Below, piece by piece: positions 6,971 to 15,767 of a stretch of DNA of 64,000 nt. The position numbers and the translations under genes were made by a program. The notes beneath the pieces are model-generated. The model saw only the letters and a program-made list of their open reading frames with translations, did no database searches and had not been told where the DNA came from. This DNA is from Halomonas sp. 25-S5 (GTDB lineage: Bacteria; Pseudomonadota; Gammaproteobacteria; Pseudomonadales; Halomonadaceae), in contig NZ_JARANV010000001.1 in the NCBI RefSeq assembly GCF_029889845.1, positions 248,001 to 312,000 on the forward strand. Reading direction: 5' to 3'. How positions within the stretch are numbered: the stretch's first letter is position 1; every line of letters starts with the position of its first letter.

Positions 6971-9826
6971 ATGCGTCTGACACCTAGATCCGATACCCCG
7001 AGGGCCGGTGGACTGGGCATTTCCCGCCGCCAGTTCCTCAAGCGCAGCGGGGCCACCACCGGCGGGCTGGCCGCCGCAGGCTTTATGGGCGCCCCCATGA
7101 TGCAGCGCGCCGAGGCCGCCGAGAAGACTGCCATCTCCGACGCCCCGGTCGAGACCAAGCGGACCGTCTGCTCCCACTGCTCGGTGGGTTGCGGCGTCTA
7201 TGCCGAGGTCCAGGAAGGCGTCTGGACCAAGCAGGAACCCGCCTTCGACCACCCCATCAACCGCGGTGCCCACTGCGCCAAGGGCGCCTCGCTGCGTCAG
7301 CACGGCCACTCGAGCCGCCGCCTCAAGTACCCCATGAAGCTGGTGGGCGGCGAGTGGCAGCGGCTGAGCTGGAATGAGGCCATCGAGGAGATCGGCAGCA
7401 AGGTGCTGGAACTGACCGAGGCGCACGGCCCGGACAGCATCTACTGGCTGGGTTCGGCCAAGTTCAACAACGAACAGGCCTACCTGATGCGCAAGTTCGC
7501 GGCCCTGGCCGGAACCAACAACACCGACCACCAGGCGCGCATCTGCCACTCCACCACCGTGGCCGGGGTCGCCAACACCTGGGGCTACGGGGCGATGACC
7601 AACTCGCTCAACGACATCCAGCACAGCAAATCGATCATGTTCATCGGCTCCAACCCGTCCGAGGCGCACCCGGTGGCCATGCAGCACATCCTGCTGGCCA
7701 AGGAAAGGAGCCAGGCGCAGATCATCGTCGTGGACCCGCGCTTCACCCGCACCGCGGCCAAGGCCGACAGCTATGTGCGGATTCGCCCCGGGTCTGACGT
7801 CGCCTTCATCTGGGGCCTGCTGTGGCACATCTTCGAGAATGGCTGGGAGGATCAGGAGTACATCGACCAGCGCGTCTACGCCATGGACGACGTGCGCGAC
7901 GAGGTGGCCCAGTTCCCGCCCAGCGAGGTGGAGCGCATCACCGGCGTCTCCGAGGAGGCGATGCGTGACACCGCTCGGCGCATTTCCGAGAATCGCCCCG
8001 GCTGCGTGGTGTGGTGCATGGGCGGGACCCAGCACACCACCGGCAACAACAATACCCGTGCCTACTGCATCCTCGAGCTGGCCCTGGGCAACATCGGCAA
8101 GTCCGGCGGCGGGGCGAACATCTTCCGCGGCCACGACAACGTCCAGGGCGCCACCGACCTGGGCCTGATGTCCCACTCCCTGCCCGGCTACTACGGCCTC
8201 TCCGAGGGCGCCTGGAAGCACTGGGGCCGCGTCTGGGATCTGGACTACGAGTGGCTGAAGAGCCGTTTCGATCAGGCCGAGTACACTGACGGCCAGCCGA
8301 TGTATTCCAGCGGCATCACCGTCTCGCGCTGGATCGACGGCGTGCTCGAGCAGGAGGAGGACATCTCCCAGCGTACCCGGCTCAAGGCGATGTTCTACTG
8401 GGGCCACGCGGTCAACTCCCAGACGCGCGGTCCCGAGATGCAGAAGGCCATGAAGCAGCTCGAGATGATGGTCATCGTCGACCCCTATCCCACCGTGGCG
8501 GGGGTCATGCACGACCGCCAGGACGGCGTCTACCTGCTGCCGGCGGCCACCCAGTTCGAGACCTACGGCAGCGTCACCGCCACCAACCGCTCCATCCAGT
8601 GGCGCGACCAGGTGATCGAGCCGCTGTTCGAATCCAAGCCCGACCACGAGATCATGTACCTGCTGGCCAGGAAGCTGGGCTTCGGTGAGGAGCTCGTCAA
8701 GAACTACCAGATGAATGGCGACGAACCGCTGATCGAGGACATCACCCGGGAGTTCAACGCCGGCATGTGGACGGTGGGCTACACCGGCCAGAGCCCGGAG
8801 CGCCTCAAGGCCCACCAACAGAACTGGCACACCTTCAGCTTCCGTGACCTCAAGGCCGAGGGCGGGCCCGCCGACGGCGACTACTACGGCCTGCCCTGGC
8901 CCTGCTGGGGCACCGCCGAGATGGGCCACCCCGGCACGCCGATCCTCTACGACACCAGCAAGAAGGTATCCGAGGGCGGCCTGACCTTCCGCGCCCGCTT
9001 CGGCATCGAGCGCAACGGCGAGAACCTCCTCGCCGACAGTTCGTTCAGTGAAGGCTCAGAGCTCGAGGACGGCTATCCCGAGTTCACCGACGCCATGCTC
9101 AAGGACCTCGGCTGGTGGGACGACCTGACCGAAGCGGAGAAGGCCGAGGCGGAAGGCAAGAACTGGAAGACTGACCTCTCCGGGGGCATCCAGCGGGTGG
9201 CGATCGCCCACGAGTGCGCCCCGTTCGGCAATGCCAAGGCGCGCTGCAACGTCTGGACCTTCCCCGACCCCATCCCCAAGCACCGCGAGCCGCTCTATAC
9301 CAGTCGCCGCGACCTGGTGGCCGACTACCCGACCTGGGACGACGTGGCCTCCCACTACCGCCTGCCCACCCTCTACAAGACCATCCAGGACAAGGACGTC
9401 ACCGGGGAGTACCCGATCATCCTCACCTCCGGGCGCCTGGTGGAGTACGAGGGCGGCGGCGAGGAGACCCGCTCCATGTCCTGGCTCGCCGAGCTGCAGC
9501 AGGAGATGTTCGTCGAGATCAATCCGGCCCTCGCCAACGACCTGGCCATCGCCGAGGGCGACATGGTGTGGGTCGAGGGCGCCGAGGGTGGCCGCGTGAA
9601 GGTCAAGGCGCTGGTCACCCCGCGGGTCGCCCGCGAGGTGGTCTTCATGCCCTTCCACTTCGGCGGCATGTTCCAGGGCGAGAGCCTGCATGACCGCTAT
9701 CCGGAAGGCTCGGCACCCTATGTGCTCGGCGAGGCGGCCAACACCGCCACCACCTACGGCTATGACTCGGTGACCCAGATGCAGGAAACCAAGTGCACAC
9801 TGTGTCGCATCGAGAAGGCAAGCTGA
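6971..9826 (+). CDS. fdhA: formate dehydrogenase catalytic subunit alpha (cysteine type)
   Basis: A 951-residue molybdopterin oxidoreductase that oxidises formate to CO2. It starts with a Tat signal (SRRQFLKRSG, residues 18-27), so the enzyme faces the periplasm. The first 4Fe-4S cluster is bound by C67, C70, C74 and C102 (CSHCSVGC plus HCAKG). The metal ligand is C192 in ARICHSTTVAG, encoded by TGC, where enterobacterial enzymes use selenocysteine. The molydopterin-dinucleotide domain covers the last 150 residues. CAGGAGAG precedes the ATG. It forms the catalytic unit with FdhB and FdhC encoded next. Confidence 0.96.
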   Translation: MRLTPRSDTPRAGGLGISRRQFLKRSGATTGGLAAAGFMGAPMMQRAEAAEKTAISDAPVETKRTVCSHCSVGCGVYAEVQEGVWTKQEPAFDHPINRGAHCAKGASLRQHGHSSRRLKYPMKLVGGEWQRLSWNEAIEEIGSKVLELTEAHGPDSIYWLGSAKFNNEQAYLMRKFAALAGTNNTDHQARICHSTTVAGVANTWGYGAMTNSLNDIQHSKSIMFIGSNPSEAHPVAMQHILLAKERSQAQIIVVDPRFTRTAAKADSYVRIRPGSDVAFIWGLLWHIFENGWEDQEYIDQRVYAMDDVRDEVAQFPPSEVERITGVSEEAMRDTARRISENRPGCVVWCMGGTQHTTGNNNTRAYCILELALGNIGKSGGGANIFRGHDNVQGATDLGLMSHSLPGYYGLSEGAWKHWGRVWDLDYEWLKSRFDQAEYTDGQPMYSSGITVSRWIDGVLEQEEDISQRTRLKAMFYWGHAVNSQTRGPEMQKAMKQLEMMVIVDPYPTVAGVMHDRQDGVYLLPAATQFETYGSVTATNRSIQWRDQVIEPLFESKPDHEIMYLLARKLGFGEELVKNYQMNGDEPLIEDITREFNAGMWTVGYTGQSPERLKAHQQNWHTFSFRDLKAEGGPADGDYYGLPWPCWGTAEMGHPGTPILYDTSKKVSEGGLTFRARFGIERNGENLLADSSFSEGSELEDGYPEFTDAMLKDLGWWDDLTEAEKAEAEGKNWKTDLSGGIQRVAIAHECAPFGNAKARCNVWTFPDPIPKHREPLYTSRRDLVADYPTWDDVASHYRLPTLYKTIQDKDVTGEYPIILTSGRLVEYEGGGEETRSMSWLAELQQEMFVEINPALANDLAIAEGDMVWVEGAEGGRVKVKALVTPRVAREVVFMPFHFGGMFQGESLHDRYPEGSAPYVLGEAANTATTYGYDSVTQMQETKCTLCRIEKAS

Positions 9827-9836
9827 GGAGAACACC

Positions 9837-10451
9837 ATGGCCACTATGAAGTTCATGTGCGACGCGGAGCGCTGCATCGAGTGCAACGGCTGCGTCACCG
9901 CCTGCAAGAACGCCAACGAGGTGGAATGGGGCGTCCAGCGCCGTCGCGTGGTGACCCTCAACGACGGCGAGCCCAGCGAGGTCTCCATTTCGGTGGCCTG
10001 CATGCACTGTGACGATGCGCCCTGCATCGCCGTCTGCCCCACCGAAACCCTGTTCCAGCGCGATGACGGCATCGTGCTGCACGACAAGGACCTGTGCATC
10101 GGCTGTGGCTACTGCCTCTACGCCTGTCCCTTCGGCGCCCCGCAGTTCCCGAAGCAGAACGCCTTCGGCGAGCGGGGCAAGATGGACAAGTGCACCTTCT
10201 GCGCCGGCGGTCCGGCGGAGACCAAGGAGGAGGAGTACCAGAAGTACGGGGCCAACCGCATCGCCGAGGGCAAGCTGCCGCTGTGTGCCGAGATGTGCTC
10301 GACCAAGGCACTGCTGGCCGGCGATGCCCAGGAGGTCGCCGATATCTTCCGCCAGCGGGTCGTCCAGCGGGGACACAAGGATGGCGGCTGGTCGGGGAAC
10401 CCCAGGGCCGACGCCGATTCGCTGGCCTACGACGCCACCCAGCAGGGGTAA
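9837..10451 (+). CDS. fdhB: formate dehydrogenase iron-sulfur subunit beta
   Basis: A 204-residue electron-transfer subunit with four ferredoxin-type cysteine groups: CIECNGCVTACKNA near the N-terminus, CMHCDDAPCIAVCP, CIGCGYCLYACPFGAP, and the later CTFC with CAEMC. It relays electrons from the FdhA iron-sulfur cluster to the cytochrome b subunit. There is no own Tat signal, so it is expected to travel with FdhA. Unlike E. coli FdnH it lacks a long C-terminal membrane helix, as in the shorter FDH3-type beta subunits. GAGGAG precedes the start, 10 bases after the fdhA stop. Confidence 0.95.
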   Translation: MATMKFMCDAERCIECNGCVTACKNANEVEWGVQRRRVVTLNDGEPSEVSISVACMHCDDAPCIAVCPTETLFQRDDGIVLHDKDLCIGCGYCLYACPFGAPQFPKQNAFGERGKMDKCTFCAGGPAETKEEEYQKYGANRIAEGKLPLCAEMCSTKALLAGDAQEVADIFRQRVVQRGHKDGGWSGNPRADADSLAYDATQQG

Positions 10452-10463
10452 GGAGGTCATATC

Positions 10464-11522
10464 ATGAGCAAATCCACACCCTGGCGGGCGCTGTGGCAAC
10501 TGCCCCTGCTGGTGCTGGCCCTGGTGGCCAGCCTGGGGCTTGCCCAGTTCGCCCTGGCCCAGGCCGACCCCGATCGCGAGGCGGCCACGGCGGTTCCCGC
10601 CCTGGATGCCGATGCCTGGCGGCAGATCAAGAGCGGCGAGACCGGGCCCAACTACCGGGACAGCCGTTTCGACTCCAACTACAACCTGATCAACGCCAGT
10701 GGCGAGACCTGGCGGCAGCTCCGTGAGCGTTGGGTCTCCCCCTTCGGCGTGATTGTCGTGGTGGGCATGATCGTAGTGATCGCCGTCTTCTACCTGGTGG
10801 TCGGCCGCAAGAAGCTCGACGAGCCGCTAACGGGCCGCAAGCTGCTGCGCTGGTCCTTGGTGGTCAGGTCCCTGCACTGGACGGTGGCGACCCTGTTCAT
10901 CCTGCTCGCCCTCACCGGACTCAACCTGGCCTATGGCAAGGCCGTCTTCCGCCCGCTGTTCGGTGACGGCTTCTGGGCGGCCATGATGTCCGGCACCAAG
11001 CTGATCCACAACTACCTGGGGCCCCTGTTCGGCGTCCTGCTGGTGATCCTGCTGCTGCGCCTGCTGGCCCACAACATTCCGCGCAAGCATGATCTGGCCT
11101 GGTTCGCCAAGGGCGGCGGCCTGGTCGGCAAGGAGCATCCGGATGCGGGCTTCGCCAATGCCGGCGAGAAGCTGTGGTACTGGCTGCTCGCCACCGCCGG
11201 CATCGCGGTGATCGCCAGCGGCCTGGTGATGGACTTTCCCAACTATGGCCAGGTCCGCGACACCATGCAGTGGGCCAACATCATCCATGCCGTGGGTGCC
11301 TTCGGCCTGACGGCGGTAGCGCTGGGCCACATCTACATCGGCACGCTCGGTACCGAGGGCTCCTTCGAGGGCATGGCCAGCGGCTATGTGGACGCGACCT
11401 GGGCCAAGGAGCATCACAACCTCTGGTACGAGGAGGTCAAGGACCAGGCCGTTCCCGAGGAGCAGCTGGCCGAGAGCCGCCCGACATCCGAGGGCGACGC
11501 ACCGGCGCCGCGCTCCGGCTGA
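10464..11522 (+). CDS. fdhC: formate dehydrogenase cytochrome b556 subunit gamma
   Basis: A 352-residue integral membrane diheme cytochrome b that passes electrons to quinone. An N-terminal hydrophobic segment (LLVLALVASLGLAQFALA) resembles a signal peptide and is followed by a soluble stretch. Four further membrane helices start near residue 90. Candidate haem-ligand histidines occur in VRSLHWTVAT, KLIHNYLGP and ALGHIYIGT. It is longer than E. coli FdnI (about 217) because of the N-terminal extension, typical of the FDH3 gamma type. It is the last structural gene before a strong terminator. Confidence 0.94.
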   Translation: MSKSTPWRALWQLPLLVLALVASLGLAQFALAQADPDREAATAVPALDADAWRQIKSGETGPNYRDSRFDSNYNLINASGETWRQLRERWVSPFGVIVVVGMIVVIAVFYLVVGRKKLDEPLTGRKLLRWSLVVRSLHWTVATLFILLALTGLNLAYGKAVFRPLFGDGFWAAMMSGTKLIHNYLGPLFGVLLVILLLRLLAHNIPRKHDLAWFAKGGGLVGKEHPDAGFANAGEKLWYWLLATAGIAVIASGLVMDFPNYGQVRDTMQWANIIHAVGAFGLTAVALGHIYIGTLGTEGSFEGMASGYVDATWAKEHHNLWYEEVKDQAVPEEQLAESRPTSEGDAPAPRSG

Positions 11523-11545
11523 GCGTTGGCAGGGAGCCGCCCACT

Positions 11546-11571
11546 GACACCGCCTACGGGCGGTGTCTTTT
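11546..11571 (+). terminator. rho-independent terminator after fdhC
   Basis: A perfect 9-bp stem GACACCGCC / GGCGGTGTC with a TACG tetraloop is followed directly by TTTT and TT. It ends the DUF3305-to-fdhC transcript and separates it from DUF1244-moaB-moeA. Confidence 0.9.
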
Positions 11572-11617
11572 GTTAAGCTGGTGCGACAGACGCAATCGCC
11601 ACCCCGAGGAGACCTCC

Positions 11618-11941
11618 ATGCAGCATCTCGACGACGCCACTCGCACCGAGCTTGAGGCAGCCGCCTTTCGCCGCCTGCTCCGCCACCTGGATGAGCACAA
11701 GGAGGTGCAAAACATCGACCTGATGATCCTCGCCGACTTCTGCCGCAACTGCCTCTCCAAGTGGCTGGTGGCCGCCGCCGACGAGCGCGGTGTCGACTTC
11801 GACTACGACAGCGCCCGGGAGCACGTCTACGGCATGCCGTACGCGGAGTGGAAGACCAGGTACCAGCAGGAGGCCACCCCCGAGCAGATGGCCGCCTTCG
11901 AGGCGCGCCAGGCCGCCAAGCAGGAGCAGAAGGACGGATGA
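11618..11941 (+). CDS. DUF1244 domain-containing protein
   Basis: A 107-residue protein of the DUF1244 family, recognised by HLDEHKEVQNIDLMILADFC, CRNCLSKWLVAAA and YGMPYAEWKTRYQ. The conserved Cys pair (FCRNC) and His/Asp residues suggest metal or cofactor binding, but no function is established. CGAGGAG lies seven bases before the ATG, while the frame upstream runs through fdhC antisense space. Its stop overlaps the moaB start (ATGA), so it is translationally coupled to molybdenum cofactor synthesis here. Confidence 0.85.
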   Translation: MQHLDDATRTELEAAAFRRLLRHLDEHKEVQNIDLMILADFCRNCLSKWLVAAADERGVDFDYDSAREHVYGMPYAEWKTRYQQEATPEQMAAFEARQAAKQEQKDG

Positions 11942-12459
11942 GCGAGCCGATGACTCCCCTCTCCATTGCGGTGCTGACCATCACCGATACCCGCAGCGAG
12001 GAGACCGACCGCAGCGGCCAGGCACTGGTCGAGCGCCTGACCGCCGCCGGCCATCGCCTGCACGAGAAGCGCATCGTGCCCGACGACGTCTATCGCATCC
12101 GCGCCGTGGTGGCCGGCTGGATCGCCGATCCCGACGCCCAGGTGATCCTGACCACCGGCGGCACCGGCTTCACCGGCCGTGACTCCACGCCCGAGGCGAT
12201 CTCGGTGCTGCTCGACAAGCAGATCGAAGGGTTCGGCGAGCTCTTCCGACACCTTTCCTGGCAGGAGATCGGCAGTTCCACCGTGCAGAGCCGCTGCCTC
12301 GGCGGACTGGCCAACGCCACCGTGGTGTTCTGCCTGCCCGGCTCCACCGGCGCCTGCCGTACCGCCTGGGACGGCATCCTGGTCGAGCAGCTCGACAGTC
12401 GGCACAAGCCCTGTAACTTCGCTAACCTGGTGATCCCCGAGCGAGGCCAGCATGGCTGA
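11938..12459 (+). CDS. moaB: molybdenum cofactor biosynthesis protein MoaB (Mog family)
   Basis: A 173-residue MogA/MoaB-type protein that adenylylates molybdopterin before metal insertion by MoeA. It shows the substrate-binding signature TTGGTGFTGRDSTPEA and the second motif FCLPGSTGACRTAWDG. It overlaps the DUF1244 stop by four bases and moeA by eight, forming a tight three-gene operon. Placement behind the formate dehydrogenase genes supplies the cofactor for that molybdoenzyme. Which of MoaB or MogA it equals functionally is not certain from sequence. Confidence 0.95.
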   Translation: MSEPMTPLSIAVLTITDTRSEETDRSGQALVERLTAAGHRLHEKRIVPDDVYRIRAVVAGWIADPDAQVILTTGGTGFTGRDSTPEAISVLLDKQIEGFGELFRHLSWQEIGSSTVQSRCLGGLANATVVFCLPGSTGACRTAWDGILVEQLDSRHKPCNFANLVIPERGQHG

Positions 12460-13660
12460 GCTGCAATCGATCGAGGTGGCACTGGCGGCGCTGCTGCGTG
12501 ATGTGGCCACCACACCGCCGGAATCCCTGCCCTGTGACGAGGCGGCGGGCCGCGTGCTCGCCGAGGCCATCGAGGCCCGGCTCGACGTGCCCGCCTTCGA
12601 TAACAGCGCCATGGACGGCTATGCCCTCCACCACCGGGATGCCGGCAAGTGGCTGCCCATCGCCCAGCGCATCGCCGCAGGCTCACCGGCCGCGCCCCTG
12701 GCGCCCGGCACCTGTGCGCGCATCTTCACCGGGGGCGAGATTCCCCCGGGGGCCGACTGCGTGGTGATGCAGGAGCGCGTCGAGGTGGCGGCCGGACTGG
12801 CCGCGATACCGCCCGACATCCCGGCCGGCGACAATATCCGCCGCCGCGGGCGTGACGTCGCGGCGGGCGCCCCCCTGCTGCCGGCCGGCGAGCGGCTGGA
12901 GGCCGCGGCGCTGGGCCACCTGGCCGGTCAGGGCATCACCGAGGTGGTGGTCCGACGTCGGCCGCGGGTGGCGCTGCTCTCCACCGGCGACGAGATCGTC
13001 GACCCGGGCCAACCCCTTGCCGCGGGCCAGATCTACAACTCCAACCGGGCGATGCTCAGGCGGTTGCTCGAACGCTTCGGCGCGGAACTGACGCTGGTCA
13101 CCTCGATTCCCGATGACCCGGCGGGCACCCGCGAGACGTTGAGCGCCGCCGCCCAGGAGGCCGACCTGGTGATCAGCACCGGCGGCGTCAGTGTCGGCGA
13201 GGAGGATCACGTCAAGGCGGCGCTGGAGTCGCTGGGCCGGCTGGACCTGTGGCGACTGGCGATCCGACCCGGAAAGCCCCTCGCCCTGGGCCGCCTGCCG
13301 GGACCTGCGGGCCAGGACGTGCGCTTCGTCGGCCTGCCTGGCAACCCCGTCTCCTGCTTCGTCGGGGCGTGGCTGTTCCTGCGTCCGCTGCTGGGTGCCC
13401 TGCAGGGGTGCCCGGCACTCGCGCAGCTGCCCTGCCTGCGGGCCCGGGCGGATTTCTCCACGCAAACCGGCCCGCGGCGCCATTACATGCGCGTGATGCT
13501 CGAGTTCGGCAGCGACGGGATCCTGGCCCGGGCCTTCCGAGATCAGAATTCCGGCGTGCTCTCCTCCTGCATCAGCGCTGATGCGCTGGCGGTGATCCCC
13601 GCCGAGAGCCGAATCGAGCCGGGTGATCCGGTCGACTGCCTGTGGCTCAGGGTCGAGTGA
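12452..13660 (+). CDS. moeA: molybdopterin molybdotransferase MoeA
   Basis: MoeA inserts molybdate into adenylylated molybdopterin. The 402-residue protein has family length and all key motifs: FDNSAMDGYAL near residue 50, IFTGGEIPPGAD near 92, LLSTGDEIVDPG near 175, STGGVSVGEEDH near 240, and GLPGNPVSCF near 295. It begins inside the end of moaB. Its 3' end overlaps the convergent acpH gene by 14 bases. Confidence 0.96.
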   Translation: MAELQSIEVALAALLRDVATTPPESLPCDEAAGRVLAEAIEARLDVPAFDNSAMDGYALHHRDAGKWLPIAQRIAAGSPAAPLAPGTCARIFTGGEIPPGADCVVMQERVEVAAGLAAIPPDIPAGDNIRRRGRDVAAGAPLLPAGERLEAAALGHLAGQGITEVVVRRRPRVALLSTGDEIVDPGQPLAAGQIYNSNRAMLRRLLERFGAELTLVTSIPDDPAGTRETLSAAAQEADLVISTGGVSVGEEDHVKAALESLGRLDLWRLAIRPGKPLALGRLPGPAGQDVRFVGLPGNPVSCFVGAWLFLRPLLGALQGCPALAQLPCLRARADFSTQTGPRRHYMRVMLEFGSDGILARAFRDQNSGVLSSCISADALAVIPAESRIEPGDPVDCLWLRVE

Positions 13661-14234
13661 CCCCTCCCTGGGGTGAGGCAATCCCCAGGGCATCATTGAC
13701 CGCGGGCCAGAGCCTTTCGAAGTCCACGGCGAGTCGCTCGTAGTCCTCCTCCAGCCAGGGCACCAGCTCGGCCAGGCGGTTGGGACCGGACAGCCGCCGG
13801 CCGATGCCCTCGATGGCCCGGCAGGTGAAGGCAAAATCGGCGTAGCGGTTGAGCCAATCCTGCTCCACCAGGACCGGCATCATCGCCGCCAGCCGCGCCG
13901 GGGCGGGTTGCGTCCCCAGTACCCGGTAGCAGCGATGAACCAGCCGGCGCCGCTCATCGCCAGGAAGCGACCGAGCCGCGAAGTGGTCCCAGACCAGGTC
14001 CAGGGCGATGCCGGCATAGCGGCGTTGCCTGCGAGGGGATCGTGCGAGCACGCCCGAGACCACCGGATGGCCATCGACGAAGGCGTCTACCCGCCGATGG
14101 TGGCGCATGCCGGCGGCCTGCTCGGCATTCCAGGCCGACAGGTCCGAGCCCTTGACCCCATCGGCGATCAGGTTGCCGTAGAGGAAGTCATCGTGGCCGC
14201 CCCGGGCGAGCCAGCCATGCGCAAGGAAGTTCAT
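13647..14234 (-). CDS. acpH: acyl carrier protein phosphodiesterase AcpH
   Basis: A 195-residue HD-like hydrolase that removes the phosphopantetheine arm from acyl carrier protein. Diagnostic features are the N-terminus MNFLAHGWLA, GNLIADGVKG, the metal-binding HHRRVDAFVDGHP and LVWDHFAAR, all at positions matching E. coli AcpH. It converges on moeA with a 14-base overlap and lies just downstream of tusE on the same strand with a 10-base gap, so it probably ends the tus transcript. Confidence 0.9.
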   Translation of the reverse strand: MNFLAHGWLARGGHDDFLYGNLIADGVKGSDLSAWNAEQAAGMRHHRRVDAFVDGHPVVSGVLARSPRRQRRYAGIALDLVWDHFAARSLPGDERRRLVHRCYRVLGTQPAPARLAAMMPVLVEQDWLNRYADFAFTCRAIEGIGRRLSGPNRLAELVPWLEEDYERLAVDFERLWPAVNDALGIASPQGGVTRP

Positions 14235-14244
14235 GATCGGCGGG

Positions 14245-14598
14245 TCACAGGCAATGGGTGGGCTTGGGCAGGCCGGCCAGGCGGGCGGCGACCTTGGCCG
14301 GGCTGCCCGGGAAGAGTCGCATCAGGTGGATGGAGCGCCCCTTCTCGGGGCCAAGGGCCCGCCCCACCGCCTTGACCAGGGGGCGCATGGCGGGCGCCAT
14401 CTCATAGCGCGCATAGAAGTCGCGCAGCACCTGGAGGATCTCCCATTGCTCCGGTGTCAGTTCAATGCCCTCTTCTTGCGCCAGGGCCTCGGCGACCTCC
14501 GGCGACCAGTCATTCATGTCGACGAGATAGCCTTCCGGATCCAGGCCATATCGCCGTGATCCAACAGGAAGATAACGGTATATTTCTGTCGTTGCCAT
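14245..14598 (-). CDS. tusE: sulfur relay protein TusE (DsrC family)
   Basis: A 117-residue DsrC-family protein that accepts persulfide sulfur from TusBCD and hands it to MnmA for 2-thiouridine formation at the tRNA wobble base. The swinging C-terminal arm ends PTHCL with the reactive cysteine penultimate (C116), as in E. coli TusE. The second DsrC cysteine used in sulfite reductases is absent, supporting the tRNA role. Core motifs are LVDMNDWSPEVA, LTPEQWEILQVLRDFY and IHLMRLFPGSPA. The start overlaps the tusB stop by one base. Confidence 0.95.
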   Translation of the reverse strand: MATTEIYRYLPVGSRRYGLDPEGYLVDMNDWSPEVAEALAQEEGIELTPEQWEILQVLRDFYARYEMAPAMRPLVKAVGRALGPEKGRSIHLMRLFPGSPAKVAARLAGLPKPTHCL

Positions 14599-14888
14599 CA
14601 GTACCAGCTCACCGTACGCTCGGCTTCCTCGGTCAGCTCCACGAAACCATCCACATCGACCACCTGCACGCTGGCATCGCAGCGCCCCAGCAGCCCGCGG
14701 GACTCCAGGTCCTCCTTCAGGGCAAACAGGCGACCCTCCAGGCCCGTGTAATACCGCACCAGCTGAGGGAGCGCCCCCTGGACCCCATCCTCGATCAACA
14801 GCAGGCGATCGTCCGGCGACATGCCGGCCAGGGCCTGCTGATAGACCCGGCTGGTCGCCGGAGAACGGTTCACGACATGCAGCAGCAT
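14598..14888 (-). CDS. tusB: sulfur relay protein TusB
   Basis: A 96-residue member of the DsrH/TusB family and part of the TusBCD heterohexamer. It starts MLLHVVNRSP, has LLLIEDGVQGA at about residues 29-39 and ends with an Ser-Trp-Tyr tail (TVSWY) typical of the family. It has no catalytic cysteine, which is normal for TusB. It lies between tusC and tusE with a 21-base gap upstream and a one-base overlap downstream. Confidence 0.92.
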   Translation of the reverse strand: MLLHVVNRSPATSRVYQQALAGMSPDDRLLLIEDGVQGALPQLVRYYTGLEGRLFALKEDLESRGLLGRCDASVQVVDVDGFVELTEEAERTVSWY

Positions 14889-14909
14889 TGGCGCACTCCT
14901 TGCGACAGG

Positions 14910-15284
14910 CTAGAAGGTCAACACCAGGCGATGTCCGCAGAGGACACGCGCCAGTGCCATGGGCGACAAACACGCCACCTCGAGCATCAAGTCGTCGCTC
15001 GAGAGGCCGAGACACGATAGCCCCTGCTCTTCCACCAGCAGGGTCTCGATATCATACATCTCCAGCATCTCCAGCGTTGCGGCCGTGCCCTTCTGCCCCA
15101 GGGGGCCCACCTGCTGCCCCGGCAGCAGTGCCGTCACCCCCTCGCCCATGAACAGCAGGGAGACGCGGCGCCCGAAGGCGGCGGCGACCAGGGCGGCATC
15201 CAGGCCCTCCCTCAGCCAGCTGCTGCCGTGGGGACCGTGGCGCAGGATGACCAGCAGGTCACTGTCGTCGTGGTGTTCTTGCAT
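14910..15284 (-). CDS. tusC: sulfur relay protein TusC
   Basis: A 124-residue DsrF/TusC-type subunit of the sulfur relay. It has the RHGPHGSSWLREGLDAAL entry and FGRRVSLLFMGEGV, the family hallmark. The frame is open further upstream, but the ATG at 15284 is preferred because GGAG lies before it and homology begins there. It sits 20 bases after the tusD stop in the order tusD-tusC-tusB-tusE. Confidence 0.93.
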   Translation of the reverse strand: MQEHHDDSDLLVILRHGPHGSSWLREGLDAALVAAAFGRRVSLLFMGEGVTALLPGQQVGPLGQKGTAATLEMLEMYDIETLLVEEQGLSCLGLSSDDLMLEVACLSPMALARVLCGHRLVLTF

Positions 15285-15304
15285 CGGGACTCCGTCGAAT
15301 GCCC

Positions 15305-15697
15305 TCAGGGGCCGAAGGTGACCAGGCGGTCGCAGCGGGTGCCGAGATCGACCAGTTGGCCCAGCCCGGTCAGCTCGAAGGGCGCCTGAACGCTGACGCC
15401 GTCCTTGCCATGCCTTGCCGCTTCCCGTTCGTCCAGCAGGCCGCGGCGCAGCGCGGCGGCGATGCAGACCTGCAACGCGACCCGATGCTCGTTGGCGAGC
15501 GCCGCCCATGCATCGACCAGGTGTGGCTCGTCCTGGGGGGGAGCGGCCAGCCGGGCGGCATTGTGCACCCCATCATGGTAGAAGAACACCGCCTCGAGAC
15601 GGTGGCCCCGTGCCACCAGGGCACGGGCGAAGCGCAGGGCGGAGTGGCTCGCCTGGTCACTGTAGGGGGCACCCATCAGCAGGATGGCATAGCGCAT
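15305..15697 (-). CDS. tusD: sulfurtransferase TusD
   Basis: A 130-residue DsrE/TusD protein, the catalytic subunit of TusBCD. The persulfide-carrying cysteine is C78 in ALQVCIAAALRRG, the same number as in E. coli TusD. The N-terminus ILLMGAPYSDQASHSALRFA is typical. GGAGGA lies just upstream of the ATG. A strong GC hairpin separates it from yccA, so transcription may start here or partly read through. Confidence 0.94.
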   Translation of the reverse strand: MRYAILLMGAPYSDQASHSALRFARALVARGHRLEAVFFYHDGVHNAARLAAPPQDEPHLVDAWAALANEHRVALQVCIAAALRRGLLDEREAARHGKDGVSVQAPFELTGLGQLVDLGTRCDRLVTFGP

Positions 15698-15717
15698 GGG
15701 GGTCCTCCTGAAACAGC

Positions 15718-15743
15718 CTGGCCCCGCCGGAAGGCGGGGCCAG
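15718..15743 (-). terminator. hairpin between yccA and tusD (weak terminator or attenuator)
   Basis: A perfect 11-bp stem (CTGGCCCCGCC / GGCGGGGCCAG, loop of four) lies downstream of yccA on the minus strand. Only GTTTC follows instead of a run of U, so termination is likely to be partial. Confidence 0.5.
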
Positions 15744-15767
15744 GGATCCGTGATGTGGCGGTGGCCG

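Noticed and set aside
4625..8929. Very long open frames on the minus strand opposite the polyferredoxin and fdhA genes
   Set aside because: They are His/Gly/Leu-rich antisense translations of recognised genes, with no family similarity and no ribosome site.
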